Shown: positions 1 through 6,604 of the stretch, piece after piece
Numbering within the stretch: the stretch's first letter is position 1
Layout: every line of letters starts with the position of its first letter
Source: a candidate division WWE3 bacterium CG22_combo_CG10-13_8_21_14_all_39_12
GTDB lineage: Bacteria > Patescibacteriota > 4484-211 > GCA-002791395
Reading direction: 5' to 3'
Assembly: GCA_002771355.1 (NCBI GenBank)
Contig: PCSU01000038.1
Location: 1 to 8,455, forward strand
DNA: 8,455 nt
Notes under the pieces: generated by a model
Seen by the model: only the letters and a program-made list of their open reading frames with translations
What the model was told of the DNA's origin: nothing
Databases searched by the model: none
Translations under genes and position numbers: made by a program

Positions 1-46
1 TCAACCCTTTAATTCTACTCATTATCGGGTACGCTTTCATTCGCAT
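1..46 (-). CDS. 5' end of an unidentified gene leaving the left edge
   Basis: On the minus strand an ATG at 46-44 opens a frame that stays open to the left edge, giving only MRMKAYPIMSRIKGL. Fifteen codons are too few to recognise a family. The reason to call it a gene is the sequence in front of it: GGAGGTG at 58-52 ends 5 nt before the ATG, ideal Shine-Dalgarno placement. A second in-frame ATG at 40 is too far from that site to be preferred. The gene would be divergent from the DUF3465-like gene, sharing a spacer of about 120 bp. It could be a chance frame; confidence rests almost wholly on the ribosome binding site. Confidence 0.42.
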   Translation of the reverse strand, partial: MRMKAYPIMSRIKGL

Positions 47-51
47 CCCAA

Positions 52-58
52 CACCTCC
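52..58 (-). promoter_or_regulatory. Strong Shine-Dalgarno for the left-edge gene
   Basis: Minus-strand GGAGGTG, inside a longer GGGGAGGTG run, lies 5 nt before the ATG at 46. It is complementary to the usual 16S 3' tail. It decides the start of the truncated gene and is the only convincing Shine-Dalgarno next to a gene start in this window. Confidence 0.45.
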
Positions 59-151
59 CCTCATCTCTCAATGTCGCATATGTATCTTAACTTATTCACA
101 GTAATAATTGTGTTATTAGGCATAGCAACCTAGATTCACCACGCAAACAAG

Positions 152-160
152 TGATAGACT
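152..160 (+). promoter_or_regulatory. Candidate extended -10 for the DUF3465-like gene
   Basis: TGATAGACT reads as an extended -10 (TG, one base, then TAGACT, 4 of 6 matches to TATAAT). It ends exactly 7 nt before the ATG at 168, so transcription would begin at or one base before the start codon. No good -35 is visible. The spacing, shared with other genes in the window, is the main support. Confidence 0.35.
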
Positions 161-167
161 ATTACTT

Positions 168-560
168 ATGGATGCGTCTCGCATAAACGATTACGATGGC
201 AACAAAATTGTTTTAGAAGCATTTAAAAATAAATATACAGACTTTTTTGTAACCGTAATTGGAACAGTACAAAAAGTATTACCCGATGATCTTGATGGTA
301 TTCAACACCAACGTTTTTTGCTTCGACTCGTAGGTACAAACCACACAGTTCTCATTGTTCATAATCTTAAGTATGGCGAAAGACTACATCTTGCTCCCAA
401 CGATACGTTTAAAATTACCGGTGAATATGTATGGAATAATCTTGGTGGACTTATACATTTAACACACCAGGACCCGTTTGAACGGTTTGAAGAAGGAACA
501 GCTGATATTATTAAAGAAGTACACACTCTCACCCCCGATGCAATATCTAATCGTGTATAA
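168..560 (+). CDS. DUF3465-like small protein, no signal peptide
   Basis: A 130-residue protein. Residues about 36-103 match what I recall of the DUF3465 family: a V-x-K-x-LPDD segment, then HQRFLLRL (47-54), a T-x-LIVHNL strand, an ND-x-FKITGEY-x-WN stretch and a GG-x-IHLTHQDP end. The alternating beta pattern suggests a small barrel, but the biochemical function is unknown. Family members I recall from proteobacteria begin with a signal peptide; this one does not. The frame has a TAG at 123-125 and no start codon between it and the ATG at 168, so a missed leader is excluded and the protein is probably cytoplasmic. There is no Shine-Dalgarno; a -10-like element sits 7 nt upstream. The 3' end overlaps the convergent L,D-transpeptidase gene by 14 bp. 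Confidence 0.75.
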   Translation: MDASRINDYDGNKIVLEAFKNKYTDFFVTVIGTVQKVLPDDLDGIQHQRFLLRLVGTNHTVLIVHNLKYGERLHLAPNDTFKITGEYVWNNLGGLIHLTHQDPFERFEEGTADIIKEVHTLTPDAISNRV

Positions 561-1533
561 GTACAATCATTGAGTCTTTTGCCCAGTCAAATACTTTTTT
601 TGCGTCACCAATATCCAGTTGAATGCAACCTCCAGTTGCCGGCTTTCCGAGTGTATCAAACGATCTTCTAATCTTTTCTCCGTTGGCACCATCCCAGTAG
701 GGTAATTCATGAAACCCAAGCCAAGCGTGGGCATCTGAATTAAAGGCAAAAGCCATCCAGTATGGTGTCCACACATTCGCAATTGGTGACCATGCGTTTG
801 AGGCATGGTTAATAATATGATGTGTTCCATTGGGGGTTGGTCCACTCAGTCCTGTTGAAATCACATAGGTACCTGCAATTTTTTTGTTTTCCCATAGATA
901 TAATTTTTGCTGTGATTTATCTACTTCTAAATACATATCTGAAATATCCCCTTTAGTTGCAGGTGATTCATCAATATATTCTGTAATAACAATTTCTGCC
1001 TTTACGGTACCGTTCATTCGTGCAACAAATTCACTAATCAAAGTTTGTACCAACGGTTCTTCATTTAATACTCTATCTACGCTTGAATACTCTTTGGAAG
1101 CATATTCGTAGGTTGAATTTCTATTAAACTCCTGCGCTATGTTTGCGACATGTTGCTTTATGATATCGGTATCTAGAACAACATATAGCTCATGTGTTGT
1201 CACCTCAGTCGTGTAAAATGATGCGATTACCTCTGGCTCAAAAACGAAAGACTTTTGTTCATGTGGAGTTTTGTATAAAAGATTAAGAGCCGGCCTGGAA
1301 TAGGTAGAAATATTTTCAGTAATTGCTTCATATTCTTTACCCGATGGAATATAAGGAGCTAACGTGTAAGCCGTTTGAACAACATTGTCGGTAGAAGATA
1401 ATACTGTGCCATTTTTATGTATGGAACTATTAGGTTGAGTTTGATTTACCCCAACGACAACAACCCCTGCAATCCCAGCAAGTAACATTCCGTTTACATA
1501 TAGTAACCCCCAAAGAGCAGTTTGATTGTTCAT
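547..1533 (-). CDS. L,D-transpeptidase (YkuD domain), membrane-anchored, variant active-site motif
   Basis: A 328-residue cell-wall enzyme that would form 3-3 peptidoglycan cross-links, or attach proteins, at the outer face of the membrane. Residues about 7-29 form one hydrophobic anchor. Residues 60-195 are a less conserved region, possibly a PG_binding_4-type domain (weak). The C-terminal YkuD domain spans about 200-328: it opens with LEVDKSQQKLYLW, has a P-x-PNGTH strand, and carries the conserved His at 275 (GFHELP) 28 residues before the catalytic Cys at 303. The usual SHGC-x-R motif reads TGGCIQL here (300-306): His is replaced by Gly and Arg by Gln, while the nucleophile is kept. It is last in the minus-strand operon, 24 nt after vanY, and converges on the DUF3465-like gene with a 14-bp overlap. 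There is no Shine-Dalgarno; TATTAA lies 9 nt before the ATG. Confidence 0.88.
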   Translation of the reverse strand: MNNQTALWGLLYVNGMLLAGIAGVVVVGVNQTQPNSSIHKNGTVLSSTDNVVQTAYTLAPYIPSGKEYEAITENISTYSRPALNLLYKTPHEQKSFVFEPEVIASFYTTEVTTHELYVVLDTDIIKQHVANIAQEFNRNSTYEYASKEYSSVDRVLNEEPLVQTLISEFVARMNGTVKAEIVITEYIDESPATKGDISDMYLEVDKSQQKLYLWENKKIAGTYVISTGLSGPTPNGTHHIINHASNAWSPIANVWTPYWMAFAFNSDAHAWLGFHELPYWDGANGEKIRRSFDTLGKPATGGCIQLDIGDAKKVFDWAKDSMIVLIHD

Positions 1534-1557
1534 ATTACAGTCTTAATAAATATTGTA

Positions 1558-2259
1558 CTATTTATAAACGGTAAAATCTAACTCTTGCAATACGAGATCA
1601 TTTTTAAAAAGATATGTTGCCATTTCTACCCCCACATACCTATAATGCCACGGTTCATATGTATAACCAGTAACTTTTACTTTATGAGCAGGATAACTTA
1701 TGGTAAATCCGTACTGATAGGCATTCTTGGCTAACCACAGCCCCTCGGGAGCCAATCCAAACCCCTGTGTTAACCCCTCCCTTTTTTCATTACTAAAATC
1801 AAAAGTCGTTCCTAACTGGTGTTCTGAATGACCTGGACGTGCTGAAAATGTATTAGCCTTTACTTCTCCAATGTTTTTAGAATAATCTGAAAATAACTCA
1901 ACTTGTTTATCATAGCTGCGATAAGAAGAAACAATACTAAGTATAACCCCATCCTTTTTAGCCTCATCAACCATACGTTCCAAATCGCTCACAACAACTG
2001 ACCTGGCAGACTGTTCAGGGTACCCAAGTTTTGATAACGAAACAATATCTTTAGGTATAAATCCTAAAATACTAACATCCTTTGATACCGTCGTTAGAAG
2101 TTGGTTTGGGTCAGAAAATGTAAGTTTTTGTGGGGGGGTTGTCACAGAACCTACACTGACTGTGGTGGAAGCGACGTAATCAACCTCTTGGTTATTAGAC
2201 ATAAACAAAAGGTGGGAAGCAAAAGGTATCAAAAAAGAGATTATTAAAACTTTAAACAT
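1558..2259 (-). CDS. vanY: D-alanyl-D-alanine carboxypeptidase, VanY type (peptidase M15B)
   Basis: A 233-residue zinc D,D-carboxypeptidase that trims the last D-Ala from peptidoglycan pentapeptides outside the membrane. Residues 1-20 are hydrophobic and act as signal peptide or anchor, followed by a Thr/Ser/Pro-rich linker. The M15 signature is complete: SSYRSYDKQ (111-119, substrate-binding Arg114), PGHSEHQLGTTFDF (142-155) with zinc ligands His147 and Asp154, and YEPWHYRYVG (201-210) with catalytic Glu202 and zinc ligand His205. NA-x-x-YGF before the last motif is also typical. It lies 16 nt after xseB and 24 nt before the L,D-transpeptidase, whose donor substrate, the tetrapeptide stem, it would create. 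The name follows the family; context gives no hint of vancomycin resistance (no vanH, vanA or vanX nearby), so a housekeeping wall role is more likely. No Shine-Dalgarno is present. Confidence 0.9.
   Translation of the reverse strand: MFKVLIISFLIPFASHLLFMSNNQEVDYVASTTVSVGSVTTPPQKLTFSDPNQLLTTVSKDVSILGFIPKDIVSLSKLGYPEQSARSVVVSDLERMVDEAKKDGVILSIVSSYRSYDKQVELFSDYSKNIGEVKANTFSARPGHSEHQLGTTFDFSNEKREGLTQGFGLAPEGLWLAKNAYQYGFTISYPAHKVKVTGYTYEPWHYRYVGVEMATYLFKNDLVLQELDFTVYK
2132..2138. repeat. Seven-base G/C homopolymer inside vanY
   Basis: Seven G in a row on the plus strand (C7 in the coding strand) cover the codons for Thr41-Pro42-Pro43, in the linker between the signal segment and the catalytic domain of the VanY protein. 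A length change of one base would shift the frame before the catalytic domain. Confidence 0.9.
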
Positions 2260-2275
2260 AGCAAATTACCAAGCG

Positions 2276-2488
2276 TTATTCTATCCCATCTACCGACTCG
2301 TATTTTTGCGTAACCTGGGTAAACTGGTTTTCAATTTCATCAATATAACCTTTAGCCTGTGTAATAAGCTCTAACCCCTTTTGATAGTTTGCTAATGCAC
2401 CGTCTATTGTAATTTCATCACTTTTAAACCATGATTCAAGATCATTAAGTTCAGCTAAAATTTCTTGTAATGTCTTTTGATTATCCAT
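2276..2488 (-). CDS. xseB: Exonuclease VII small subunit
   Basis: A 70-residue helical protein matching XseB: an LQEILAELNDLESWFKSDE start, the I-x-x-ALANYQKGLELI segment that corresponds to the family's conserved SLE-x-YE-x-G-x-EL stretch, and a second helix ending in an acidic tail. Family length is about 60-85 residues. Several XseB copies bind along the C-terminal helices of XseA to form exonuclease VII, which degrades single-stranded DNA to short oligonucleotides in the cytoplasm. It follows xseA by 13 nt, the normal pairing. There is no Shine-Dalgarno. Instead TGATACACT, whose TGA is the xseA stop codon, ends 7 nt before the ATG. Confidence 0.92.
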   Translation of the reverse strand: MDNQKTLQEILAELNDLESWFKSDEITIDGALANYQKGLELITQAKGYIDEIENQFTQVTQKYESVDGIE

Positions 2489-2495
2489 AGTGATG

Positions 2496-2504
2496 AGTGT
2501 ATCA
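2496..2504 (-). promoter_or_regulatory. Candidate extended -10 before xseB, overlapping the xseA stop
   Basis: Minus-strand TGATACACT: the TGA is the xseA stop codon, and TACACT (4 of 6 to TATAAT) ends 7 nt before the xseB ATG. It would give a leaderless or nearly leaderless xseB transcript. There is no -35 of note (TTTCGA at 17 bp), and a position inside an operon makes chance plausible in AT-rich DNA. Confidence 0.28.
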
Positions 2505-3665
2505 CGAATAATTTTTAGTCGAAATTATTTTCGACTCGCTTGAACCATCATTGAATTCTGTAGTTACCGTGTCGTCAGTTTTCAGTTGTATGACAGAAGT
2601 AATAATCGTACCTTCTTTCGACCGAACAATACTATATCCTTTTTGAAGTAACATCAAAGGATTCGATAACTCAAATATTTCCTGATATGAAGATAGTTGT
2701 TGCCTGATTTTATCGATAAGCATTGTTATTGATACACTAAAAGTTTCAGTATACTTATCAAGGCTATGCTCAATATCCGAGATAATAGTATGCATACGTG
2801 AGTGCAAAGACGTTTGATACTGGTCAATCTCAAATGGCAACTGCTGCCAAGAAACAGATAAACGTTTTGCTGCATCTGTTGGAGTAGAGGCTCTCATATC
2901 ACACACAAAATCTGCAATTGAAACATCATCTTCATGCCCCACCCCAACCATTATTGGAATCTTTGATGCAAATATTGCTCTAGCAAGCTCTTCATTATTA
3001 AACGCTTGCAAACTCTCCCAACTTCCCCCACCACGAGTAATAACTAAAACATCAAGAGCTGGCCTATGTTGATTAAACCATTGAATTGCAAAAACTATAT
3101 CGGAAACCGAACGTTGGCCCTCAACTCGAACATCATAAAATGAGATTTCAATATTTCGTGCAATGAGATTATGCAAAAAATCTTTTTTAGCACCTCTGGC
3201 TTGTGCTGATGTAATAAGACCAATCTTAGTTGGAAAATCTACAATTGACTGTTTGTATGTGGGATCAAACAGCCCTTCTGACTCAAGTTTTTGTTTTAAA
3301 ACATCAAACTGTTTTTTTAGAACCCCTTCCCCAACTAACTCTATTTCTTTTACTTGAAAACTAAATTTCCCTTTCTGTTTGTAAATTGAAGGATACCCAT
3401 GAACTCTAACCTCCATCCCTTCCTCTAATGGAATTCCAACTGCATCAATTACATTCCTCCAAGCAAAACAATCAAGAATAGCCTCGTTGTTATTATCCAA
3501 GATTGAAAAATAACCAAACCGAGCATACAAATTTGTTTTTGCACCAATTTCCCCTTGGATCGTAACTGACGTTGCTGCGAGAACATTATTTAAAAAATCA
3601 ACGTATTCACTAACGGTAAATACTTTATCTTTAAGCAGATCTGGAAATGAAACAGCACTAGACAT
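2502..3665 (-). CDS. xseA: Exonuclease VII large subunit
   Basis: A 387-residue catalytic subunit of exonuclease VII, acting on single-stranded DNA in repair and DNA turnover. The N-terminal OB-fold (about 15-112) binds DNA and includes the family strand order VTIQGEIG, FSILD and V-x-V-x-GYPSIY. The catalytic domain (about 115-270) has G-VLKKQFD-LK-KLESEGLFD, IGLITS (148-153), the hallmark RGGGSWESLQAFNNEELARAI (start 211) and VGHEDDVSIADFVCDMRASTP (start 242). A helical region about 275-335 should hold XseB, and the C-terminal strand segment LLQKGYSIVRS is also conserved. It is shorter than E. coli XseA (456 residues), mostly in the helical arm. The segment after TS (AQARGAKKDF) looks slightly longer than the usual TSPTGA-x-x-RD. 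It starts 43 nt after the DUF4173-like gene, and xseB follows by 13 nt. Confidence 0.95.
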   Translation of the reverse strand: MSSAVSFPDLLKDKVFTVSEYVDFLNNVLAATSVTIQGEIGAKTNLYARFGYFSILDNNNEAILDCFAWRNVIDAVGIPLEEGMEVRVHGYPSIYKQKGKFSFQVKEIELVGEGVLKKQFDVLKQKLESEGLFDPTYKQSIVDFPTKIGLITSAQARGAKKDFLHNLIARNIEISFYDVRVEGQRSVSDIVFAIQWFNQHRPALDVLVITRGGGSWESLQAFNNEELARAIFASKIPIMVGVGHEDDVSIADFVCDMRASTPTDAAKRLSVSWQQLPFEIDQYQTSLHSRMHTIISDIEHSLDKYTETFSVSITMLIDKIRQQLSSYQEIFELSNPLMLLQKGYSIVRSKEGTIITSVIQLKTDDTVTTEFNDGSSESKIISTKNYS

Positions 3666-3672
3666 AATGTAC

Positions 3673-3683
3673 TTATTATTCTA
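3673..3683 (-). promoter_or_regulatory. Candidate -10 elements before xseA
   Basis: In the 43-nt gap the minus strand reads TAGAATAATAA. TAGAAT (5 of 6 to TATAAT) ends 12 nt before the xseA ATG, and the overlapping TAATAA ends 7 nt before it. Either could start a transcript with little or no leader. No convincing -35 or Shine-Dalgarno is present. This is the largest gap in the operon, so an internal promoter here is more plausible than at the other junctions. Confidence 0.3.
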
Positions 3684-3708
3684 ACGCACGAGAAAAGAAT
3701 TTGTTTGT

Positions 3709-5622
3709 TTACTTACACTGTAATGGAATGTGGTGTTCCATAAGATAGTTTCCAAGATTGACCTCAACGTCTCTAAACCCTCTCGAATTGAAGACACCAT
3801 CTAGACTATCAAATGAGCTAGTGGGAGCATACTTAAGACTATTCATTACAAATGGTCTATCGGTTTCAAACAAAACATTCCCTTCGTTTGAATAATTGTT
3901 AAACTTGTTGGTGATTTGATAATTAAAGATATCTGAAACCATACAATTAAGCTTCGTGTAAAAGAGCTCTTTGTCGTCCTGCATCATCCGATACGCCATA
4001 TATTCGCTGAGATTATATGATTGAAATCTGCGTTTTTGAATAATTGATGTGGGTAAATCTTCATGTGCAAGATACCCCAAAATATTTTTAGCCTCTTGTT
4101 CAGAACCATACTTAACATCAAGAGCCTCTCTTTTTTCAAGTAGAGCAACCATAGATAATTTTAGATTAGTAAATTCTTTTAGCTGATCTTCAGTCAATTT
4201 ATCTTTCTGAGAAAGTGTATCCCAGGCATTTGAAACATAGGTAATAGAATCTCGCCACCCCTGACGTGCATCTTCTGACAAAATGTTTACATAGTAATAA
4301 TCCGACTCGTTATGATAATCACTTGGTTTGGAGTATGAAACAATAAAATGATCGATATTCACTACATTAATAAAACCAACAAAAACAACCGTCAGAATCC
4401 CCATAACAATAAAAAATAGCCGCTCTTTTGCCTTTTTCTCAAGTGTAAGGATAAGGAGCATTATAAAAAGTCCTGCAAGCCATACTAAAAATGCGCCGCC
4501 AATAACTCTTGTTCGTGTTAGTCCATATACTTCTACGTAAAGCAAATCCCGCTTAAGTGCTGACAACAAAAGCATAAAAAGCTCAGTAATCATAAGAATA
4601 TTTACGGCAACAAGACTAGTTTTTTGCCGTAAATCAGTAAGCAAACGAGATTTTAGATATACAACATATGAAATAATTCCGCCAATTGCAGAGGCAATAA
4701 TAAGTTCCACAAAACCTTTACGAACATATTCAGAGTAGGTATACCCAAAATCTGCAAGACTCTCATGCCCACCAAATAAATACTTAATCTGTACAAAAAT
4801 AAACACACCAACCAACCCAACAATAACAAGCATGGGAACATATAAATCCTGAACAGAAAGGGATTTTAATGGATCTCGTTGCTCCTGGGGTTTGAGGGGA
4901 ATCCACACAGTATTAAAAACATAGATTGGAATAATAACAAACAATGAAAGTACAAATCGACCGAAAGCCTGCTCTTTTAATTCACGAACAATTTGCGCAA
5001 ACACTGGATCTGCTGCAGATAATAGTTCGACAAAAATAAAAAAAGCTATTAAGGCAAGTATTGTTGTTTTTAATATTGATACAACACGAGATTTTTGAAC
5101 ACCATCTTCTTGTAAAGAAACAATTAGTGGAAGGTTAAAAAACAAGCGTTTTGAATAATCAAAACCATTTCGTATTAACACGATACCATCCCATGTTATT
5201 TTTTCTAAACTTCCAATAAATGATAATAATCCAATTGAAATTCCAACCGTTATGGCATCGATTATCTGTACAAAACCATTTGCCCTCACCCCAATACTTA
5301 CTGCAGCAGCAATTCCAACCAATAGGATAATATAGGACAATAATGTGCGTTGTTCCTTTTTCATAAGGAAAAATACACTCAGAACGATAGAAGCAAAAAA
5401 TACCCCAACACCAATTCCAGCAACAACATCGTAAGCAAAAATATTAAGCATCAACACAATTGCACCTAAAACCCACATAATGAGAGCAGGCTTTCTTACA
5501 TATTGCTGTTCAAGTGCGTATGGACGATTCTTTTGGGTAAAGAAAACATATAAAACCACCCCAACAACAAGTGCTGGCGATAACCCAATAATTATAGCTA
5601 TCATAATGTTAAGAAAAAACAT
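3709..5622 (-). CDS. DUF4173/DUF4153-like polytopic membrane protein with a large outer C-terminal domain
   Basis: A 637-residue protein with about 12 membrane helices (near 5-28, 47-62, 66-88, 94-113, 119-137, 184-203, 222-240, 261-282, 304-323, 337-357, 372-393, 403-421). Family features I recognise from DUF4173/DUF4153 are YSEYVRKGFVELI (296-308), SALKRDLLYVEVYGLTRTR (354-372) and the N-x-x-NIDHFIVSY end of the last helix, followed by YVNILSEDA. Positive charges fall in every second loop (RKP, MKKEQR, KSR, RQK, EKKAKER), which puts the short N-terminus and the last ~210 residues (425-637) outside the membrane. That C-terminal domain has Cys560 and Cys636, a possible disulfide. Function is unknown. 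It begins 8 nt after the DUF1189-like gene, so the two are probably co-expressed. There is no Shine-Dalgarno; TATAAA overlapping the upstream stop codon ends 7 nt before the ATG. Confidence 0.75.
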   Translation of the reverse strand: MFFLNIMIAIIIGLSPALVVGVVLYVFFTQKNRPYALEQQYVRKPALIMWVLGAIVLMLNIFAYDVVAGIGVGVFFASIVLSVFFLMKKEQRTLLSYIILLVGIAAAVSIGVRANGFVQIIDAITVGISIGLLSFIGSLEKITWDGIVLIRNGFDYSKRLFFNLPLIVSLQEDGVQKSRVVSILKTTILALIAFFIFVELLSAADPVFAQIVRELKEQAFGRFVLSLFVIIPIYVFNTVWIPLKPQEQRDPLKSLSVQDLYVPMLVIVGLVGVFIFVQIKYLFGGHESLADFGYTYSEYVRKGFVELIIASAIGGIISYVVYLKSRLLTDLRQKTSLVAVNILMITELFMLLLSALKRDLLYVEVYGLTRTRVIGGAFLVWLAGLFIMLLILTLEKKAKERLFFIVMGILTVVFVGFINVVNIDHFIVSYSKPSDYHNESDYYYVNILSEDARQGWRDSITYVSNAWDTLSQKDKLTEDQLKEFTNLKLSMVALLEKREALDVKYGSEQEAKNILGYLAHEDLPTSIIQKRRFQSYNLSEYMAYRMMQDDKELFYTKLNCMVSDIFNYQITNKFNNYSNEGNVLFETDRPFVMNSLKYAPTSSFDSLDGVFNSRGFRDVEVNLGNYLMEHHIPLQCK

Positions 5623-5629
5623 GTGTACT

Positions 5630-5635
5630 TTTATA
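5630..5635 (-). promoter_or_regulatory. Candidate -10 before the DUF4173-like gene, overlapping the upstream stop
   Basis: Minus-strand TATAAA (5 of 6 to TATAAT) includes the TAA stop of the DUF1189-like gene and ends 7 nt before the next ATG. That is the same geometry as at xseB and the DUF3465-like gene. No -35 is recognisable, so an actual promoter here is uncertain. Confidence 0.33.
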
Positions 5636-6551
5636 CGTCTTCATGTGTTGGAACAGTATTTATTGCTCGCAACACGAATACAAACCAAATGATGTATAAA
5701 AGAATAAATACGCCAGCTGACATATATAAAACCCTTAGTAACCCCCCAATTGTTGCAATAATAACAAGCGGTGTTTGTGCGTGCATAGATAACCTCACAA
5801 CATCCATATATGCTAGTTTTTTAGACATAAATATTGAAATAATCCATCCAACAAACCCCAAAGCAAATACGGTTACCACTCTAAACATATAGATAAATGG
5901 GAAAACTACGATTGACCCTACCAAAATCAACAAAACATATGCAGGAACAAACCAACGATTGGCAATAAATGGAAGGCTTTTTATATCGGTAACAAAACCA
6001 TGAACGTCGGTACTCGTAATAAAAAAAGAATCAAGATCCTCTGGAATTGATAGTACTTGATACGTAAAGGTTTCGTTTGAAGTACCATCTAACGCATATT
6101 CAATTTTATTTGGAGCATATGCAATTGTTTCACCAATAATAAAAAGACTATTTCGCTCTCGTAGTGCGCCATTCAATGCATCGTCTGTAGTAAACAAAGC
6201 TAAAGACGTAACATCTGCCCCTAATGCATCGTCAGACATCCACCCAGATGGTAATGGAACAGAATAAGGTAACTCTTGGTTGATAGATATAACACCATTA
6301 GAAACATTTACCTCCAACTCATCAGGGTAAAGATCACCAAGATGTGTAAGTGCTTTGTCTACATCAAAAGAGTTTACGACGGGAGCTGTATATGCCAATA
6401 ACTCAACCGCACCAATTAACACAATAAAAGCTACCAGTACAGCCAAATACTTCCACGAGAAAGAATCCTTCGCCCTCAAAACATCATTGTAATACAACGG
6501 TGATGAAGCCGAATTAAAAAACGAATGCCAGAAGGATTTCAGAAACTTCAT
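5631..6551 (-). CDS. DUF1189-like membrane protein with an extracytoplasmic domain
   Basis: A 306-residue protein resembling DUF1189. The N-terminus has FWHSFFNSASSPLYYNDV (7-24), like the family's short cytoplasmic lead with an S-x-x-SP-x-YY motif. A first helix spans about 33-55. Residues 56-198 form an outer domain containing YPDELEVNVSNGVISIN (75-91), the family's typical 'P-x-x-I-x-I-x-x-G-x-I' strand pair. Four or so further hydrophobic stretches lie near 201-221, 224-241, 260-277 and 280-297, with KKLAYMDVVRLSMHAQTP (244-261), also family-like, between them. The exact topology of the last helices is unclear. Function is unknown. It is first in the six-gene minus-strand operon with a good promoter in front, and ends 8 nt before the DUF4173-like gene, suggesting the two membrane proteins work together. 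Confidence 0.7.
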   Translation of the reverse strand: MKFLKSFWHSFFNSASSPLYYNDVLRAKDSFSWKYLAVLVAFIVLIGAVELLAYTAPVVNSFDVDKALTHLGDLYPDELEVNVSNGVISINQELPYSVPLPSGWMSDDALGADVTSLALFTTDDALNGALRERNSLFIIGETIAYAPNKIEYALDGTSNETFTYQVLSIPEDLDSFFITSTDVHGFVTDIKSLPFIANRWFVPAYVLLILVGSIVVFPFIYMFRVVTVFALGFVGWIISIFMSKKLAYMDVVRLSMHAQTPLVIIATIGGLLRVLYMSAGVFILLYIIWFVFVLRAINTVPTHEDV

Positions 6552-6560
6552 TATGTGACT

Positions 6561-6589
6561 ATTATACCGTTACCACAATAATCTTACAA
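6561..6589 (-). promoter_or_regulatory. Main promoter of the six-gene minus-strand operon
   Basis: A perfect minus-strand TATAAT (6566-6561) has TTGTAA (6589-6584, 4 of 6 to TTGACA) at the optimal 17-bp spacing. TATAAT ends 9 nt before the ATG at 6551, so the transcript would carry a leader of only about 2-3 nt, too short for a Shine-Dalgarno, and none is seen. Confidence 0.62.
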
Positions 6590-6604
6590 ATAAAAGGCCG
6601 TGTA

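Noticed and set aside
90..112. Imperfect palindrome CACAGTAATAATTGTG as an operator in the left divergent spacer
   Set aside because: Only the outer CACA/TGTG and a few inner positions are symmetric; this is common by chance in AT-rich DNA.
567..1111. Alternative frames inside the L,D-transpeptidase gene
   Set aside because: They overlap a gene with clear domain motifs and show no motif or start signal of their own.
1558..2259. VanY as part of a glycopeptide resistance cluster
   Set aside because: No ligase, dehydrogenase, D,D-dipeptidase or two-component genes are nearby; the neighbours are exonuclease VII and an L,D-transpeptidase.
2502..2504. TGA read as glycine, as in some Patescibacteria groups
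   Set aside because: Reading through the xseA TGA adds only seven codons before TAA, and no other gene contains in-frame TGA, so the standard code fits.
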